Shown here: positions 1 to 7,669 of the stretch, in pieces
How the letters are laid out: every line of letters starts with the position of its first letter
Position numbering within the stretch: position 1 is the first letter of the stretch
Source of the DNA: Caldifarciminota bacterium
GTDB lineage: Bacteria > Hydrothermota > Tepidihabitantia > B3-TA06 > JALVRC01
Direction: 5' to 3'
DNA length: 9,608 bases
Assembly (NCBI GenBank): GCA_027025255.1
Contig: JALVRC010000157.1
Coordinates: 1-9,608, forward strand
Position numbers and translations under genes: made by a program
Notes under the pieces: model-generated
Database searches by the model: none
Told to the model about the DNA's origin: nothing
What the model saw: the letters and a program-made list of their open reading frames with translations, nothing else

Positions 1-661
1 TATAGATGAGCCTGGTGACAGTGTAGACGAGGTGACAGCAGGTGAGACAATGACCTTGAAATGCACAGTACAGAACTATGGTTTTCATGAAGAGAGCAAT
101 TTCCAGGTAGTATGTGAGATAAGAGATGTTAAGGGAGATACTAATGTGTATGAGAACCACCAGGCAGTAGATCACTTAAACTGGATAGGTAATGATATAA
201 GCGCACCATACACAATAGAGGTAAGCTTCCCAGATTGGCACGTACCGACAACAGATATGGGTTACGATGAGAAACATCAATTTACAATAACGATGAGGAC
301 AGAGTTGGTAGGCGATCTCTGTGCAGATGACGATGCGAAATTCAGGAAATTGAATCAGGGTATAGAGGAAGGGATGCTTCCAGTAGCCTTTGAGCTTAAT
401 GCTATTGAGCCTAATCCATTTGTTAGCAGTGCAGTAATAAAGTATTCTGTACCAGTTAACGCCGAGGTAAGCATAAAGGTATACGACATAACAGGTAAAT
501 TGGTGACAAGCTTAGTATCAGGTTTGGAGACAGCTGGTTATCACAGTATAGTATGGGATGGAACAGACGCAAGAGGCAGCAGAGTTAGCCAGGGGATCTA
601 TCTAATACGCATGGAAGCCCCGGGTTACAAATCAGTACAGAAGGTAATACTTACAAGATAA
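1..661 (+). CDS. Secreted surface protein, C-terminal part with FlgD-like / T9SS type A sorting domain (5' partial)
   Basis: The reading frame is already open at base 2 and ends at TAA 659-661, so this is the last 219 residues of a longer protein. The GTG at 32 is an internal valine, not a start. The first part (bases 2 to about 390) resembles a CARDB/Ig-like beta domain: a glycine-led strand (AGETMTLKCTVQNYG) followed by alternating strands. The last part (from about base 395) is a FlgD-like / type IX secretion type A sorting domain, with the NPF turn, KVYDITGKLV, IVWDGTDARG and QGIYLIRM. In known families such tails direct export across the outer membrane or attachment to the cell surface. 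The gene ends in a strong terminator. Its GC content is near 40-50% on sampled lines and it strongly favours ATA (Ile) and GTA (Val), unlike the gene that follows. The N-terminal function is outside the window. Confidence 0.85.
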   Translation, partial: IDEPGDSVDEVTAGETMTLKCTVQNYGFHEESNFQVVCEIRDVKGDTNVYENHQAVDHLNWIGNDISAPYTIEVSFPDWHVPTTDMGYDEKHQFTITMRTELVGDLCADDDAKFRKLNQGIEEGMLPVAFELNAIEPNPFVSSAVIKYSVPVNAEVSIKVYDITGKLVTSLVSGLETAGYHSIVWDGTDARGSRVSQGIYLIRMEAPGYKSVQKVILTR

Positions 662-680
662 TAGAATAAATACCAAACTC

Positions 681-720
681 AGCGGAGGAAGGTGTATCCT
701 TCCTCCGCTTTTTTTATTTT
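681..720 (+). terminator. Strong rho-independent terminator
   Basis: A perfect 12-base-pair GC-rich stem (arms 681-692 and 698-709) with a five-base loop (TGTAT) is followed by a T tract running to 720, interrupted once by an A at 716. It begins 19 bases after the stop of the upstream sorting-domain gene and separates that gene from the promoter at 738. Confidence 0.96.
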
Positions 721-737
721 GAAGACAAACTAAACCC

Positions 738-765
738 TTGACAATTACATAAAAATTGATATAAT
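738..765 (+). promoter_or_regulatory. Sigma-70-type promoter for the propeller/barrel operon
   Basis: Consensus TTGACA at 738-743 and consensus TATAAT at 760-765 are separated by 16 bases. Transcription would start near 771-773, giving a leader of roughly 35 bases before the ATG at 809. The promoter lies directly behind the terminator, so it should be the main entry for the two genes that follow. No convincing operator was seen around it. Confidence 0.85.
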
Positions 766-797
766 ATACTATTGAATCATGTTTTTTATTAAAGAAT

Positions 798-804
798 AGG
801 AGGT
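798..804 (+). promoter_or_regulatory. Ribosome binding site fixing the start at 809
   Basis: AGGAGGT lies four bases before ATG 809. An in-frame TAG at 797-799 overlaps this site, so the reading frame cannot begin further upstream. This matters because the encoded N-terminus is unusual for an exported protein. Confidence 0.85.
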
Positions 805-808
805 AGTA

Positions 809-3800
809 ATGCTATTAATTTACTTAAGTACCTGGCTTACTAATCTGGGGCCTGAGGGAATCTGGGCAACATCAATTGCCTCAAATGCAACAGGTCAAAT
901 ATTTGTTGGGGGTAGTGGAAATTTATATAAAAAAGATGGTGCAAACCAATGGCAAAATATTTTTTATGCTACTGAAGATAGACCCTTTAATATTATAACT
1001 TCTCTTTATTATGTAGAATCCTCTAAAACTTTATTAGTCGGGACTGATATAGGTTTATATTCTATATCTGATAATAATTCTATAAATAGGCTTCTAAATG
1101 GATTCTCAGTAAACGTTATAAAAAAAATTGATTATCTACAATCCAGTGAGATTATGATTGGGACGAATAAAGGTATATATGTTTCATCTGATGATGGTAA
1201 AACCTTTTCTCCAGGATATCCTATGTTTGCAAACAAAAACATAGTTGATTTTGCGTTTGATAAAGGAAAGCAAAAATTATTCATAGCTGTTTACAACGAT
1301 GGCATATATTTTAAAAGACATGCTGCTACTTTATGGAAAATGTTAAAAACATCTCCCCTATTAAACTATAGAAATATAGAATTAGTTAAATCTGTTGACA
1401 CATTGTTCATAATAGTTGCCTGTAATGGGAAAGAGTCTCGGGGAGGCCTTCTATCTTTAAATCTAACCGATACAACTCAGGACTGGAGTTTTATTTTAGA
1501 TAATGTCCCAGTTAATTCACTTTCTAATTACAATAACTATTTATACTTTGGAACAGATTATCCCTTGGGAATAGGAAAGCTTAATTTAGATACAAGAGAA
1601 ATAAATTTTCAAAACAAAGGAATAAATTCTTTTCTTTATAATATTGTTTATTCCAAACATGGAGTAGTTTATGCAGGCTCAATTGAAGGATTATATAGAG
1701 AAAATAATAATGAATGGCAAAGAATTGATCAAGGATTAAAAAATAAGGTTATAACCTTTTTAAAAGAAATGGGAAATACTATTTATTGCGGAACAATTGA
1801 GGGCAACTTATATTCATCAGACAAAAATATGACCTTCTGGAAAAAAGAAAACAATAGTTTACTCTCTATTTTTACAACAACTGGAGACATCTCAAATGGA
1901 ATAATATCTATAGGTTGTCTTAATTCTATTAAAGTTTCCTATGACACTACAAAAACATGGGATAGTTTCTATATTGCACAAAATGTCACCGCACATGATA
2001 TTGAAATCCCAAGGTTCAATCCCGACTATATTTTTATAGCATCTGACAGCGGATTGTTTAGACTATATAAAAATCAGGTAAATAAAATTTATAATGGAAA
2101 AGTCCTGAATATTGTTACATTCTATAATGATTCCCTTATCTTCATTTCAACAGAAGATGGTCTTTATGAAAGTACAAATAATGGCGAGAATTTTTTAAAA
2201 AAAGAAGACATATATAATAAAATATGTAATTTAACTTCTGATAGTAAAAGGAATTATGTAGTTTTAAGTTCAGGACTCAATGAGTCAGTTTTAAAATTCT
2301 GGGATAAGAGAACCTGGAATGACTTAGCATATCCTGATATCAAAAACCAGGGAATGTTCAGGATTATGGACAGTGTACTCATTGTTTTTTCAAATGATCA
2401 TAATATGTATTTGCTACTTGATACAAGTTTTACAAACTCATGGATAGATTTTGAAAAACTTGAAAGAAATGTTTTATTTACTGATAATCTCTTTGAAAGT
2501 GGCGTTTTTTACCTAAGTTCTTTGAGTGGAATTAACAAATATACAAATGATTTAAGTATTAATTTATACAGTGACTCAATTTTTTCTCCAGATTTTAATT
2601 TAATAGATGATAATTTAGAAGCTGAAATATACTGGGAAGGGAATCTTACATATTTAAATATTGATATATGGGATTCTACATTTAATAAACGCATAAAAAG
2701 CTTTAAAGGAACTTATTTAGACTCGACTTTTACTTGGGATGGTACTGATACAAATGGCAACATCTGTACAAATGGTCATTATAATATTATTGTTACTGCT
2801 TACGATATTTTAAACAACAATTCAAGTGATACAGTTTTAATAAAATTGGATAAAAAGCCTTTTGTAAGTGATACTTCATGTGCCTTTTCAAATTTCAATA
2901 TACCGGCTTTTTATAAAACTGGCAAAACAATTTCCATGGTTTATACTTCTGGAGATGAAATTATGTATGTGTCTGGAGACAGCAGTAAAATTTTCGAACC
3001 TGTAGATATATCACAATCTATTGATAAAGTTTCTGCTAATCCTAACTTATTTATTGAAAATTTAAGAGAAACTGATACACTTGTTGTCTGGATAGAAGAT
3101 GATAACAATATAATGATATATGAGAACGGGAATAAAGATACGCTGGTTTATGAAGAGGACCTCATAGAAGAAGCTGTTACCAACTACCTCGGTATAGCTT
3201 ATATTTGCGGTGGTAATGTAAAATTTTATGATTATGTTGAAGAAAACAGTTTTTATATAGGAAAAGGTGATTTTACAAATATTTTAGAAAAAGATGACAC
3301 AACCTATATATTTTATTTAACTAATAACACATTAATGCTTGCAAAATACTTTGATAAAGATATTAGTTATAATAAATACCTAAAATCTTCGGTTAAAGAA
3401 TTTTATCCTCTTTATAATCCAACTGATAATAATATTTATCTTATATTGAATAGTAACGATAAACTTATACTTACAACCTTGGATGCAGATACAATCCTTA
3501 ATATTGTAAAAGAAATAAGTGCTGTATCAAAACATTCACAGATTTCTTATGATGAGCATGGGAATGTATATATTGTTTGGGAAAGCAACGGTACTATAAA
3601 TTATTTTGTTCAATATCAAAATGAAGAAAATAGTCAAATTAAAAGCTTAGGTACTGGTACATGTCCTGTCATTTCTCAAGGCGGGAAAGATGTGTCAGTT
3701 GCATATGTTGTCCCTGACAAAAAAAGCTATAAAATAGAGATTGTGGATATCTCATCCCCTGGTATAAAATTATCATTTGAACCTTTTTTATTAATCGGAG

Positions 3801-4315
3801 ACACGTTACATTTACATGTTACGTACAATGGAGCTCTAACAAGCATACTTGGTAATATTGGGAATAAAGACCTGAACTTTCAATATACTGATAGTGGATA
3901 TATATCAATTGTTAATATCAATGAAGATTTTGCAGGAAATGAGACACTACCTCTACAAGTAAATGCAATACTTAACGGAAAATCATATACTGTTGATACA
4001 TTGGTTTTTTTAGGTAATAACGAAAACAAAATTATTGGAGAAGATGCTATTTTTATAGTACCCAATCCATGTACAATTGACCATACAAATTTGTATCTAT
4101 CTCCTACAGAACCATGCGAACTATATATTGAAATTTATAATGTCAAAGGCCAAAAAATATCTCAAGAATATTATGAAAATGTACAAATAGGTAGAAATAT
4201 AAAATTTAAAATTAATACAGAAACGCTTGGAACAGATATATATTATCTGAAAATTATAGCAATAGGTGATAACAAAAAAAATGTTGTAATAAAAAGATTT
4301 GGAGTTATAAGATGA
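809..4315 (+). CDS. Large beta-propeller surface protein with internal FlgD-like Ig domain and C-terminal sorting-like domain
   Basis: This 1168-residue protein is probably exported. Residues about 15-570 hold propeller-type repeats of the form V/I-G-T-x-x-G-L/I-Y-x-S-x-D-x-G-x-x-F; clear examples are near residues 76, 115, 287, 325, 408 and 444, resembling two-component-regulator or sortilin/BNR propellers. Residues about 585-683 form a FlgD-like Ig domain (FTWDGTDTNGN at about 640). Residues about 690-1000 look like a second propeller with sialidase-like blades (LVVWIEDDNN, VYIVWESNG). Residues about 1080-1168 resemble a T9SS type A tail (IVPNPC, EIYNVKGQKI, IYYLKI). No catalytic site was recognised, so binding or adhesion is more likely than catalysis. 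The N-terminus MLLIYLSTW is hydrophobic but lacks a basic n-region and a clear cleavage site. The gene overlaps the next by ATGA, implying co-translation. Sampled GC is below 30%. The domain calls are pattern-based. Confidence 0.85.
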   Translation: MLLIYLSTWLTNLGPEGIWATSIASNATGQIFVGGSGNLYKKDGANQWQNIFYATEDRPFNIITSLYYVESSKTLLVGTDIGLYSISDNNSINRLLNGFSVNVIKKIDYLQSSEIMIGTNKGIYVSSDDGKTFSPGYPMFANKNIVDFAFDKGKQKLFIAVYNDGIYFKRHAATLWKMLKTSPLLNYRNIELVKSVDTLFIIVACNGKESRGGLLSLNLTDTTQDWSFILDNVPVNSLSNYNNYLYFGTDYPLGIGKLNLDTREINFQNKGINSFLYNIVYSKHGVVYAGSIEGLYRENNNEWQRIDQGLKNKVITFLKEMGNTIYCGTIEGNLYSSDKNMTFWKKENNSLLSIFTTTGDISNGIISIGCLNSIKVSYDTTKTWDSFYIAQNVTAHDIEIPRFNPDYIFIASDSGLFRLYKNQVNKIYNGKVLNIVTFYNDSLIFISTEDGLYESTNNGENFLKKEDIYNKICNLTSDSKRNYVVLSSGLNESVLKFWDKRTWNDLAYPDIKNQGMFRIMDSVLIVFSNDHNMYLLLDTSFTNSWIDFEKLERNVLFTDNLFESGVFYLSSLSGINKYTNDLSINLYSDSIFSPDFNLIDDNLEAEIYWEGNLTYLNIDIWDSTFNKRIKSFKGTYLDSTFTWDGTDTNGNICTNGHYNIIVTAYDILNNNSSDTVLIKLDKKPFVSDTSCAFSNFNIPAFYKTGKTISMVYTSGDEIMYVSGDSSKIFEPVDISQSIDKVSANPNLFIENLRETDTLVVWIEDDNNIMIYENGNKDTLVYEEDLIEEAVTNYLGIAYICGGNVKFYDYVEENSFYIGKGDFTNILEKDDTTYIFYLTNNTLMLAKYFDKDISYNKYLKSSVKEFYPLYNPTDNNIYLILNSNDKLILTTLDADTILNIVKEISAVSKHSQISYDEHGNVYIVWESNGTINYFVQYQNEENSQIKSLGTGTCPVISQGGKDVSVAYVVPDKKSYKIEIVDISSPGIKLSFEPFLLIGDTLHLHVTYNGALTSILGNIGNKDLNFQYTDSGYISIVNINEDFAGNETLPLQVNAILNGKSYTVDTLVFLGNNENKIIGEDAIFIVPNPCTIDHTNLYLSPTEPCELYIEIYNVKGQKISQEYYENVQIGRNIKFKINTETLGTDIYYLKIIAIGDNKKNVVIKRFGVIR

Positions 4316-6189
4316 AAAAAATATTTTTCTTAGCTATCTTAATAAGTTTTGTTAAACTATATGGAGAGAATCTAGAAGGATTAATTATTTCTGAACAGTA
4401 CCTATCCACTGACCTGGGTAATACTTTACAATCTAACAATATGAGAGGTTTGTTCCTTAATCCAGCCTCTATTGTAAATAATAACTCACAACTATCACTG
4501 CAAATTCTGAGCCCTGCTCCCAGTACATATATAAACAGATTATCAGGTCTGTTAAATACAAAAATAGGAGAGTTTGCTGTAGGTTTGTTTTATGCTGGGT
4601 CTGACGAGATATATATAAGAAATGATACACTAAATCCTTATTTGTACGAAGATGTTTATGAAATATACTCTATAAGTTTCATAACAGCCTATGGTTTAAA
4701 ATTTAAATCTTTCTACGGAGGTATATCATTGAATTCTTCTGGAATATCCATATACGACATAGAATCTTATTTTTTTAATATTAATACTGGTCTAAAGTAC
4801 AGAATTGGTCCCCATTTACTTGGTTTTTCTGTTCTTAATTTAATACCACAAACAATTACTTTGCAAGATTCCTTAAATTCGACAAAGGTCCCTTCCAGTT
4901 ACATAGTAAACTATGCCTTTAATCTATTTAACCAACAATTATTTTCCGGATTAGACATTATTTTACCGTTAATGAATAAAGATTTAAATTTCGGTATTCA
5001 ATTAGAGTACTATCCTTTAAGTTTTTTAAGTTTTAATACTGGATTTTCGTATCTTGAGAAAAATTTTTCCATAGGAATAAAAATAAAGAAGGGAGGATTC
5101 AAACTTGAATATCTCGGTTTGGTTTCTAACGCTTTCGGATATAAATCAGATGTTATGCTGAGTTTTGTTTTTATCCCTAAACAAATTAACAAAGATAGTA
5201 ATCTGGTAAAAAGAATAAACCAAACCTATCTACAAATGAGTAATTCTTATATCTCACGCGCTAACAGTGAATTAAATAACGAAAACTTTGATAATGCCAA
5301 AGCAAATTTAGACTTAGCATTAATTATCTATCCTGAAAATGAAAATGCTGAGATCCTGCTTAAAAAGATTGACACTCTTGAAAAAGAAAGCACTATTAAA
5401 CATTTGTTACTTGAGCTTAGAAAATACTATGAAAAAAAGGATTTTGTAAATGTACTTAGATCTTCTAATGCTGTTTTAGAAATTGACTCTACAAACGGAA
5501 GCGCCTTATTCTACAAGAAAAAAGCAGAAGAATATCTAAAAACGTCTTCTATTCAGAAAAATGCGATAGACAAAGGAATTAAGGCATTCTCTAAAGGGAA
5601 ATATTCAACAGCTAAAAAATATTTCGAAAATATTCTTTTAAGAAATCCTGAAGATTCTTTAGCACAGAAATACTTAATCAAAACTGAACAAAGAATTCAT
5701 GCAGATATACTAAATGCTAAAAAGAGAATTGAGAACTATATTTATGTTGGTCGGTTACGTGAGGCTAAGAATTTAACTAAAAGATATCTTAAAAAATATC
5801 CAGATAATAGTGAATTGTATTCCGAATTAGGTAAAATACAAGCAAAACTTGAACAAATAAAACAGAAAAAACTCCTTAGTGGTAAAGATAAATTCTTAAA
5901 GAAAAATTATCAAGGAGCACTCTCAGATTTTGAATTTGTATTAAGTATAGATCCTTCAAATCAAATTGCTAAAGAATACGTGAATAAACTAAAGAAGAAA
6001 AATAAGTCAAGCAACAAAGATACAAATAAATTATATTTCTTAGGGATAGAAGCTTATACAGATAACAATTATGAATTGGCTATCAAGTACTGGAAACAGG
6101 TTCTTAAGATTGATCCTCATAATTCCAATGCTAAAAAGAATATACAAAGGGCAGAGGCAAGACTTAAATCTTTGTCTGCAAATAAATAA
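4312..6189 (+). CDS. PorV/PorQ-like outer-membrane barrel fused to C-terminal TPR repeats
   Basis: This 625-residue protein starts with a classical signal peptide (MKK, then a hydrophobic core to about residue 16, cleavage plausible near YGEN). Residues about 25-290 have the features of the PorV/PorQ/UPF0164 barrel family: an early NPAS motif at 50-53, then alternating amphipathic strands such as YGLKFKSFYGGISL and NINTGLKYRIG. The barrel should sit in the outer membrane. Residues about 306-625 are lysine-rich helices with about six TPR-like units, each ending in a pattern like LEIDS, ILLRNPED, VLSIDPSN or VLKIDPHN. In Bacteroidota, PorV shuttles sorting-domain cargo in type IX secretion and PorQ is a component of the same machinery. 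Co-translation with the propeller protein suggests a related role for this gene, but that is inference. GGAG at 4301-4304 supports the start at 4312. A simple outer-membrane transporter with a periplasmic scaffold is the alternative. Confidence 0.82.
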   Translation: MKKIFFLAILISFVKLYGENLEGLIISEQYLSTDLGNTLQSNNMRGLFLNPASIVNNNSQLSLQILSPAPSTYINRLSGLLNTKIGEFAVGLFYAGSDEIYIRNDTLNPYLYEDVYEIYSISFITAYGLKFKSFYGGISLNSSGISIYDIESYFFNINTGLKYRIGPHLLGFSVLNLIPQTITLQDSLNSTKVPSSYIVNYAFNLFNQQLFSGLDIILPLMNKDLNFGIQLEYYPLSFLSFNTGFSYLEKNFSIGIKIKKGGFKLEYLGLVSNAFGYKSDVMLSFVFIPKQINKDSNLVKRINQTYLQMSNSYISRANSELNNENFDNAKANLDLALIIYPENENAEILLKKIDTLEKESTIKHLLLELRKYYEKKDFVNVLRSSNAVLEIDSTNGSALFYKKKAEEYLKTSSIQKNAIDKGIKAFSKGKYSTAKKYFENILLRNPEDSLAQKYLIKTEQRIHADILNAKKRIENYIYVGRLREAKNLTKRYLKKYPDNSELYSELGKIQAKLEQIKQKKLLSGKDKFLKKNYQGALSDFEFVLSIDPSNQIAKEYVNKLKKKNKSSNKDTNKLYFLGIEAYTDNNYELAIKYWKQVLKIDPHNSNAKKNIQRAEARLKSLSANK

Positions 6190-6197
6190 TTTTATAC

Positions 6198-6225
6198 TTG
6201 ACATTTTTAAGCATATATGTATAAT
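6198..6225 (+). promoter_or_regulatory. Sigma-70-type promoter for the HdrCB operon
   Basis: TTGACA at 6198-6203 and TATAAT at 6220-6225 are separated by 16 bases, the same layout as the promoter at 738. It begins nine bases after the stop of the barrel-TPR gene. No terminator hairpin was seen in between, so some read-through from upstream is possible. The predicted leader before the GTG at 6273 is about 40 bases. Confidence 0.85.
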
Positions 6226-6259
6226 TTAATATGTTTGTAGATATAAATACTTCTTTAGT

Positions 6260-6267
6260 AAGGAGGT
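6260..6267 (+). promoter_or_regulatory. Ribosome binding site supporting the GTG start at 6273
   Basis: AAGGAGGT lies five bases before GTG 6273. The in-frame ATG at 6291 has no such site at a useful distance, so GTG is the likely start. Confidence 0.85.
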
Positions 6268-6272
6268 AAATA

Positions 6273-6782
6273 GTGAAAGAAGTAGTTGAAATGAAAGATT
6301 TGGATTCTAATTTTAAAAATCAAGTAATGAGTGAGCCTAATGGTCAAAATATAACTAAGTGTTTCTCGTGCGGAACGTGTACAGCTTCTTGTCCTGTAAG
6401 AGAAATAGACGAAATCTTTAATCCAAGAAAAATAATCCATATGGTTCTTTTGGGAATGAAAGAAACAGTGCTTAAAAGTGAATTTGTTTGGCTATGTTCA
6501 ACATGTTATGCATGTTTTGAAAGATGTCCTCAAGATGTAAGGATTACTGAACTTATGAATGCAATAAAAAATGTTGCAGTTAAGGAAGGCTTTATACATC
6601 CTGCTTTTACTGCACAAGCAGAACTTATATATAATAATGGTAGGCTTTATGACGTAGATGATTTTATTAATAAAAAACGCAATAAAGCTGAACTACCACA
6701 AATTGAGAACAAACCTGCAGCAATAAAGAAAATATTTTCAAAAACAGGCTTAAATTCTCTGGTAGAAGGAGGAAAGGCATGA
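6273..6782 (+). CDS. hdrC: HdrC-like iron-sulfur protein (heterodisulfide reductase subunit C family)
   Basis: This 169-residue cytoplasmic electron-transfer protein has two ferredoxin-type [4Fe-4S] motifs of the form CxxCxxCxxxCP: cysteines 30, 33, 36, 40 (CFSCGTCTASCP) and 75, 78, 81, 85 (CSTCYACFERCP). The spacing, the helical stretch between them and the overall length match the HdrC family. In methanogens HdrC passes electrons from HdrA to HdrB; in other bacteria HdrC-like proteins serve varied disulfide or quinone reductases. The ATGA overlap with the HdrB-like gene at 6779 is the classical CB pairing. It starts with GTG, backed by a strong ribosome binding site. It was not assigned to GlpC or LutA-type proteins because the cluster domain and the CCG domain are on separate short proteins, as in HdrC and HdrB. 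The natural substrate is unknown. Confidence 0.9.
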   Translation: MKEVVEMKDLDSNFKNQVMSEPNGQNITKCFSCGTCTASCPVREIDEIFNPRKIIHMVLLGMKETVLKSEFVWLCSTCYACFERCPQDVRITELMNAIKNVAVKEGFIHPAFTAQAELIYNNGRLYDVDDFINKKRNKAELPQIENKPAAIKKIFSKTGLNSLVEGGKA

Positions 6783-7669
6783 AATTTGCCTTATATCTTG
6801 GATGTACGGTTCCCGTAAGAAATCAAAATTATGAGATGTCTGCACGAAAGATCTGTAAGTATTTTGGAATAGAACTTGTTGATATTCCAGATTTTACCTG
6901 TTGTGGTTTTCCCATTAAATCTGTTAATCAAGATACTGCTCTTGCCATGTCAGCGAGGAATTTAGCTTTAGCAGAGAAACAAGGATTAAATATAATGACC
7001 TTATGTACTGCCTGCACAGGTACTTTAGTCGAAGCTAACCATCTTTTGAAACACAACGAACAAAAAAGAGAAGAAATTAATAAAATTCTTAAAGAAGAAA
7101 ACTTAGAATATAATGGTACAATTGAAGTAAAACATTTTGCAAGAATTTTATATGAAGATATTGGAATTAAGAAAATTAAAGAAAATATTAAGAAACCTCT
7201 TTCAATGCTTAAATTTGCAGGACACCCTGGTTGTCATTTTTATAAACCATCTGAAGCATTTGCACCTTTCGATAATCCTGAAAACCCACACTCTTACGAT
7301 GAATTACTCGAAGCAACTGGGGCTAAAGCCTTACACTATGAAGAAGAAGAATTATGTTGCGGTGGTGCTATATTAGGTGTTAGACAGGACATTGCTTATA
7401 ATATGGCCAAAAAGAAGCTCGAAAGTGTCAAAAAAGTCAATGCTGACGCCCTAATTTTAATTTGTCCTTTTTGTGATGTTATGTATGAACAAAACCAGAA
7501 GGCAATTGAAAAAGAATTTGAAATTGAATTAAAAGTTCCTGTTTTGTATTATTCTCAGATACTTGGATTGGCATTGGGCATGGATGAAAAGGAATTAGGA
7601 ATAAAAATGAACCGTATTAAACCCAAAGAAATGCTCGAAAAATTAAATAATAAGGAGTTAAATGTCTAA
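6779..7669 (+). CDS. hdrB: HdrB-like catalytic subunit (CoB-CoM heterodisulfide reductase subunit B family)
   Basis: This 296-residue protein has two cysteine-rich CCG domains. The first uses C9, C41-C42, C76 and C79; the second uses C152, C193-C194, C229 and C232. All ten positions match the pattern that binds two noncubane [4Fe-4S] clusters in methanogen HdrB, where disulfide bonds are reduced. The stretch GHPGCHFYKPS (148-158) also fits the family. The length is normal. An AGGAGG site at 6767-6772, six bases before the ATG, supports the start, and the gene overlaps the HdrC-like gene by four bases. The host is probably a bacterium, so coenzyme M and coenzyme B are unlikely substrates; a different low-molecular-weight or protein disulfide is more plausible. 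No HdrA flavoprotein or hydrogenase subunit is present in the window to show where the electrons come from. Confidence 0.92.
   Translation: MKFALYLGCTVPVRNQNYEMSARKICKYFGIELVDIPDFTCCGFPIKSVNQDTALAMSARNLALAEKQGLNIMTLCTACTGTLVEANHLLKHNEQKREEINKILKEENLEYNGTIEVKHFARILYEDIGIKKIKENIKKPLSMLKFAGHPGCHFYKPSEAFAPFDNPENPHSYDELLEATGAKALHYEEEELCCGGAILGVRQDIAYNMAKKKLESVKKVNADALILICPFCDVMYEQNQKAIEKEFEIELKVPVLYYSQILGLALGMDEKELGIKMNRIKPKEMLEKLNNKELNV

Noticed and set aside
32..34. GTG as the start of the first gene
   Set aside because: The frame is open to the left edge and the sequence on both sides reads as one continuous Ig-like strand, so GTG is an internal valine.
779..799. Six-codon leader peptide (ATG to TAG) in frame with the propeller gene
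   Set aside because: It has no ribosome binding site and would begin only a few bases after the predicted transcription start. It is kept only as a note in the finding on the odd N-terminus.
2509..2694. Short minus-strand open frames (also at 3880-4065, 5010-5192, 6255-6440 and 7925-8146)
   Set aside because: All lie opposite clear plus-strand genes (one also covers an operon leader), have no ribosome binding site that stands out and no recognisable family.
6212..6233. CATAT...ATATG inverted repeat around the -10 box as an operator
   Set aside because: The arms are only five bases of A/T-rich sequence and overlap the promoter itself; this is expected by chance here.
7137..7376. 79-codon plus-strand open frame inside the HdrB-like gene
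   Set aside because: It lies wholly inside a gene with complete cysteine motifs and shows no domain of its own.
6273..7669. True methanogen heterodisulfide reductase
   Set aside because: The family match is strong, but the signal-peptide, barrel and sorting-domain genes next to it indicate a bacterium, so coenzyme M/coenzyme B chemistry should not be assumed.
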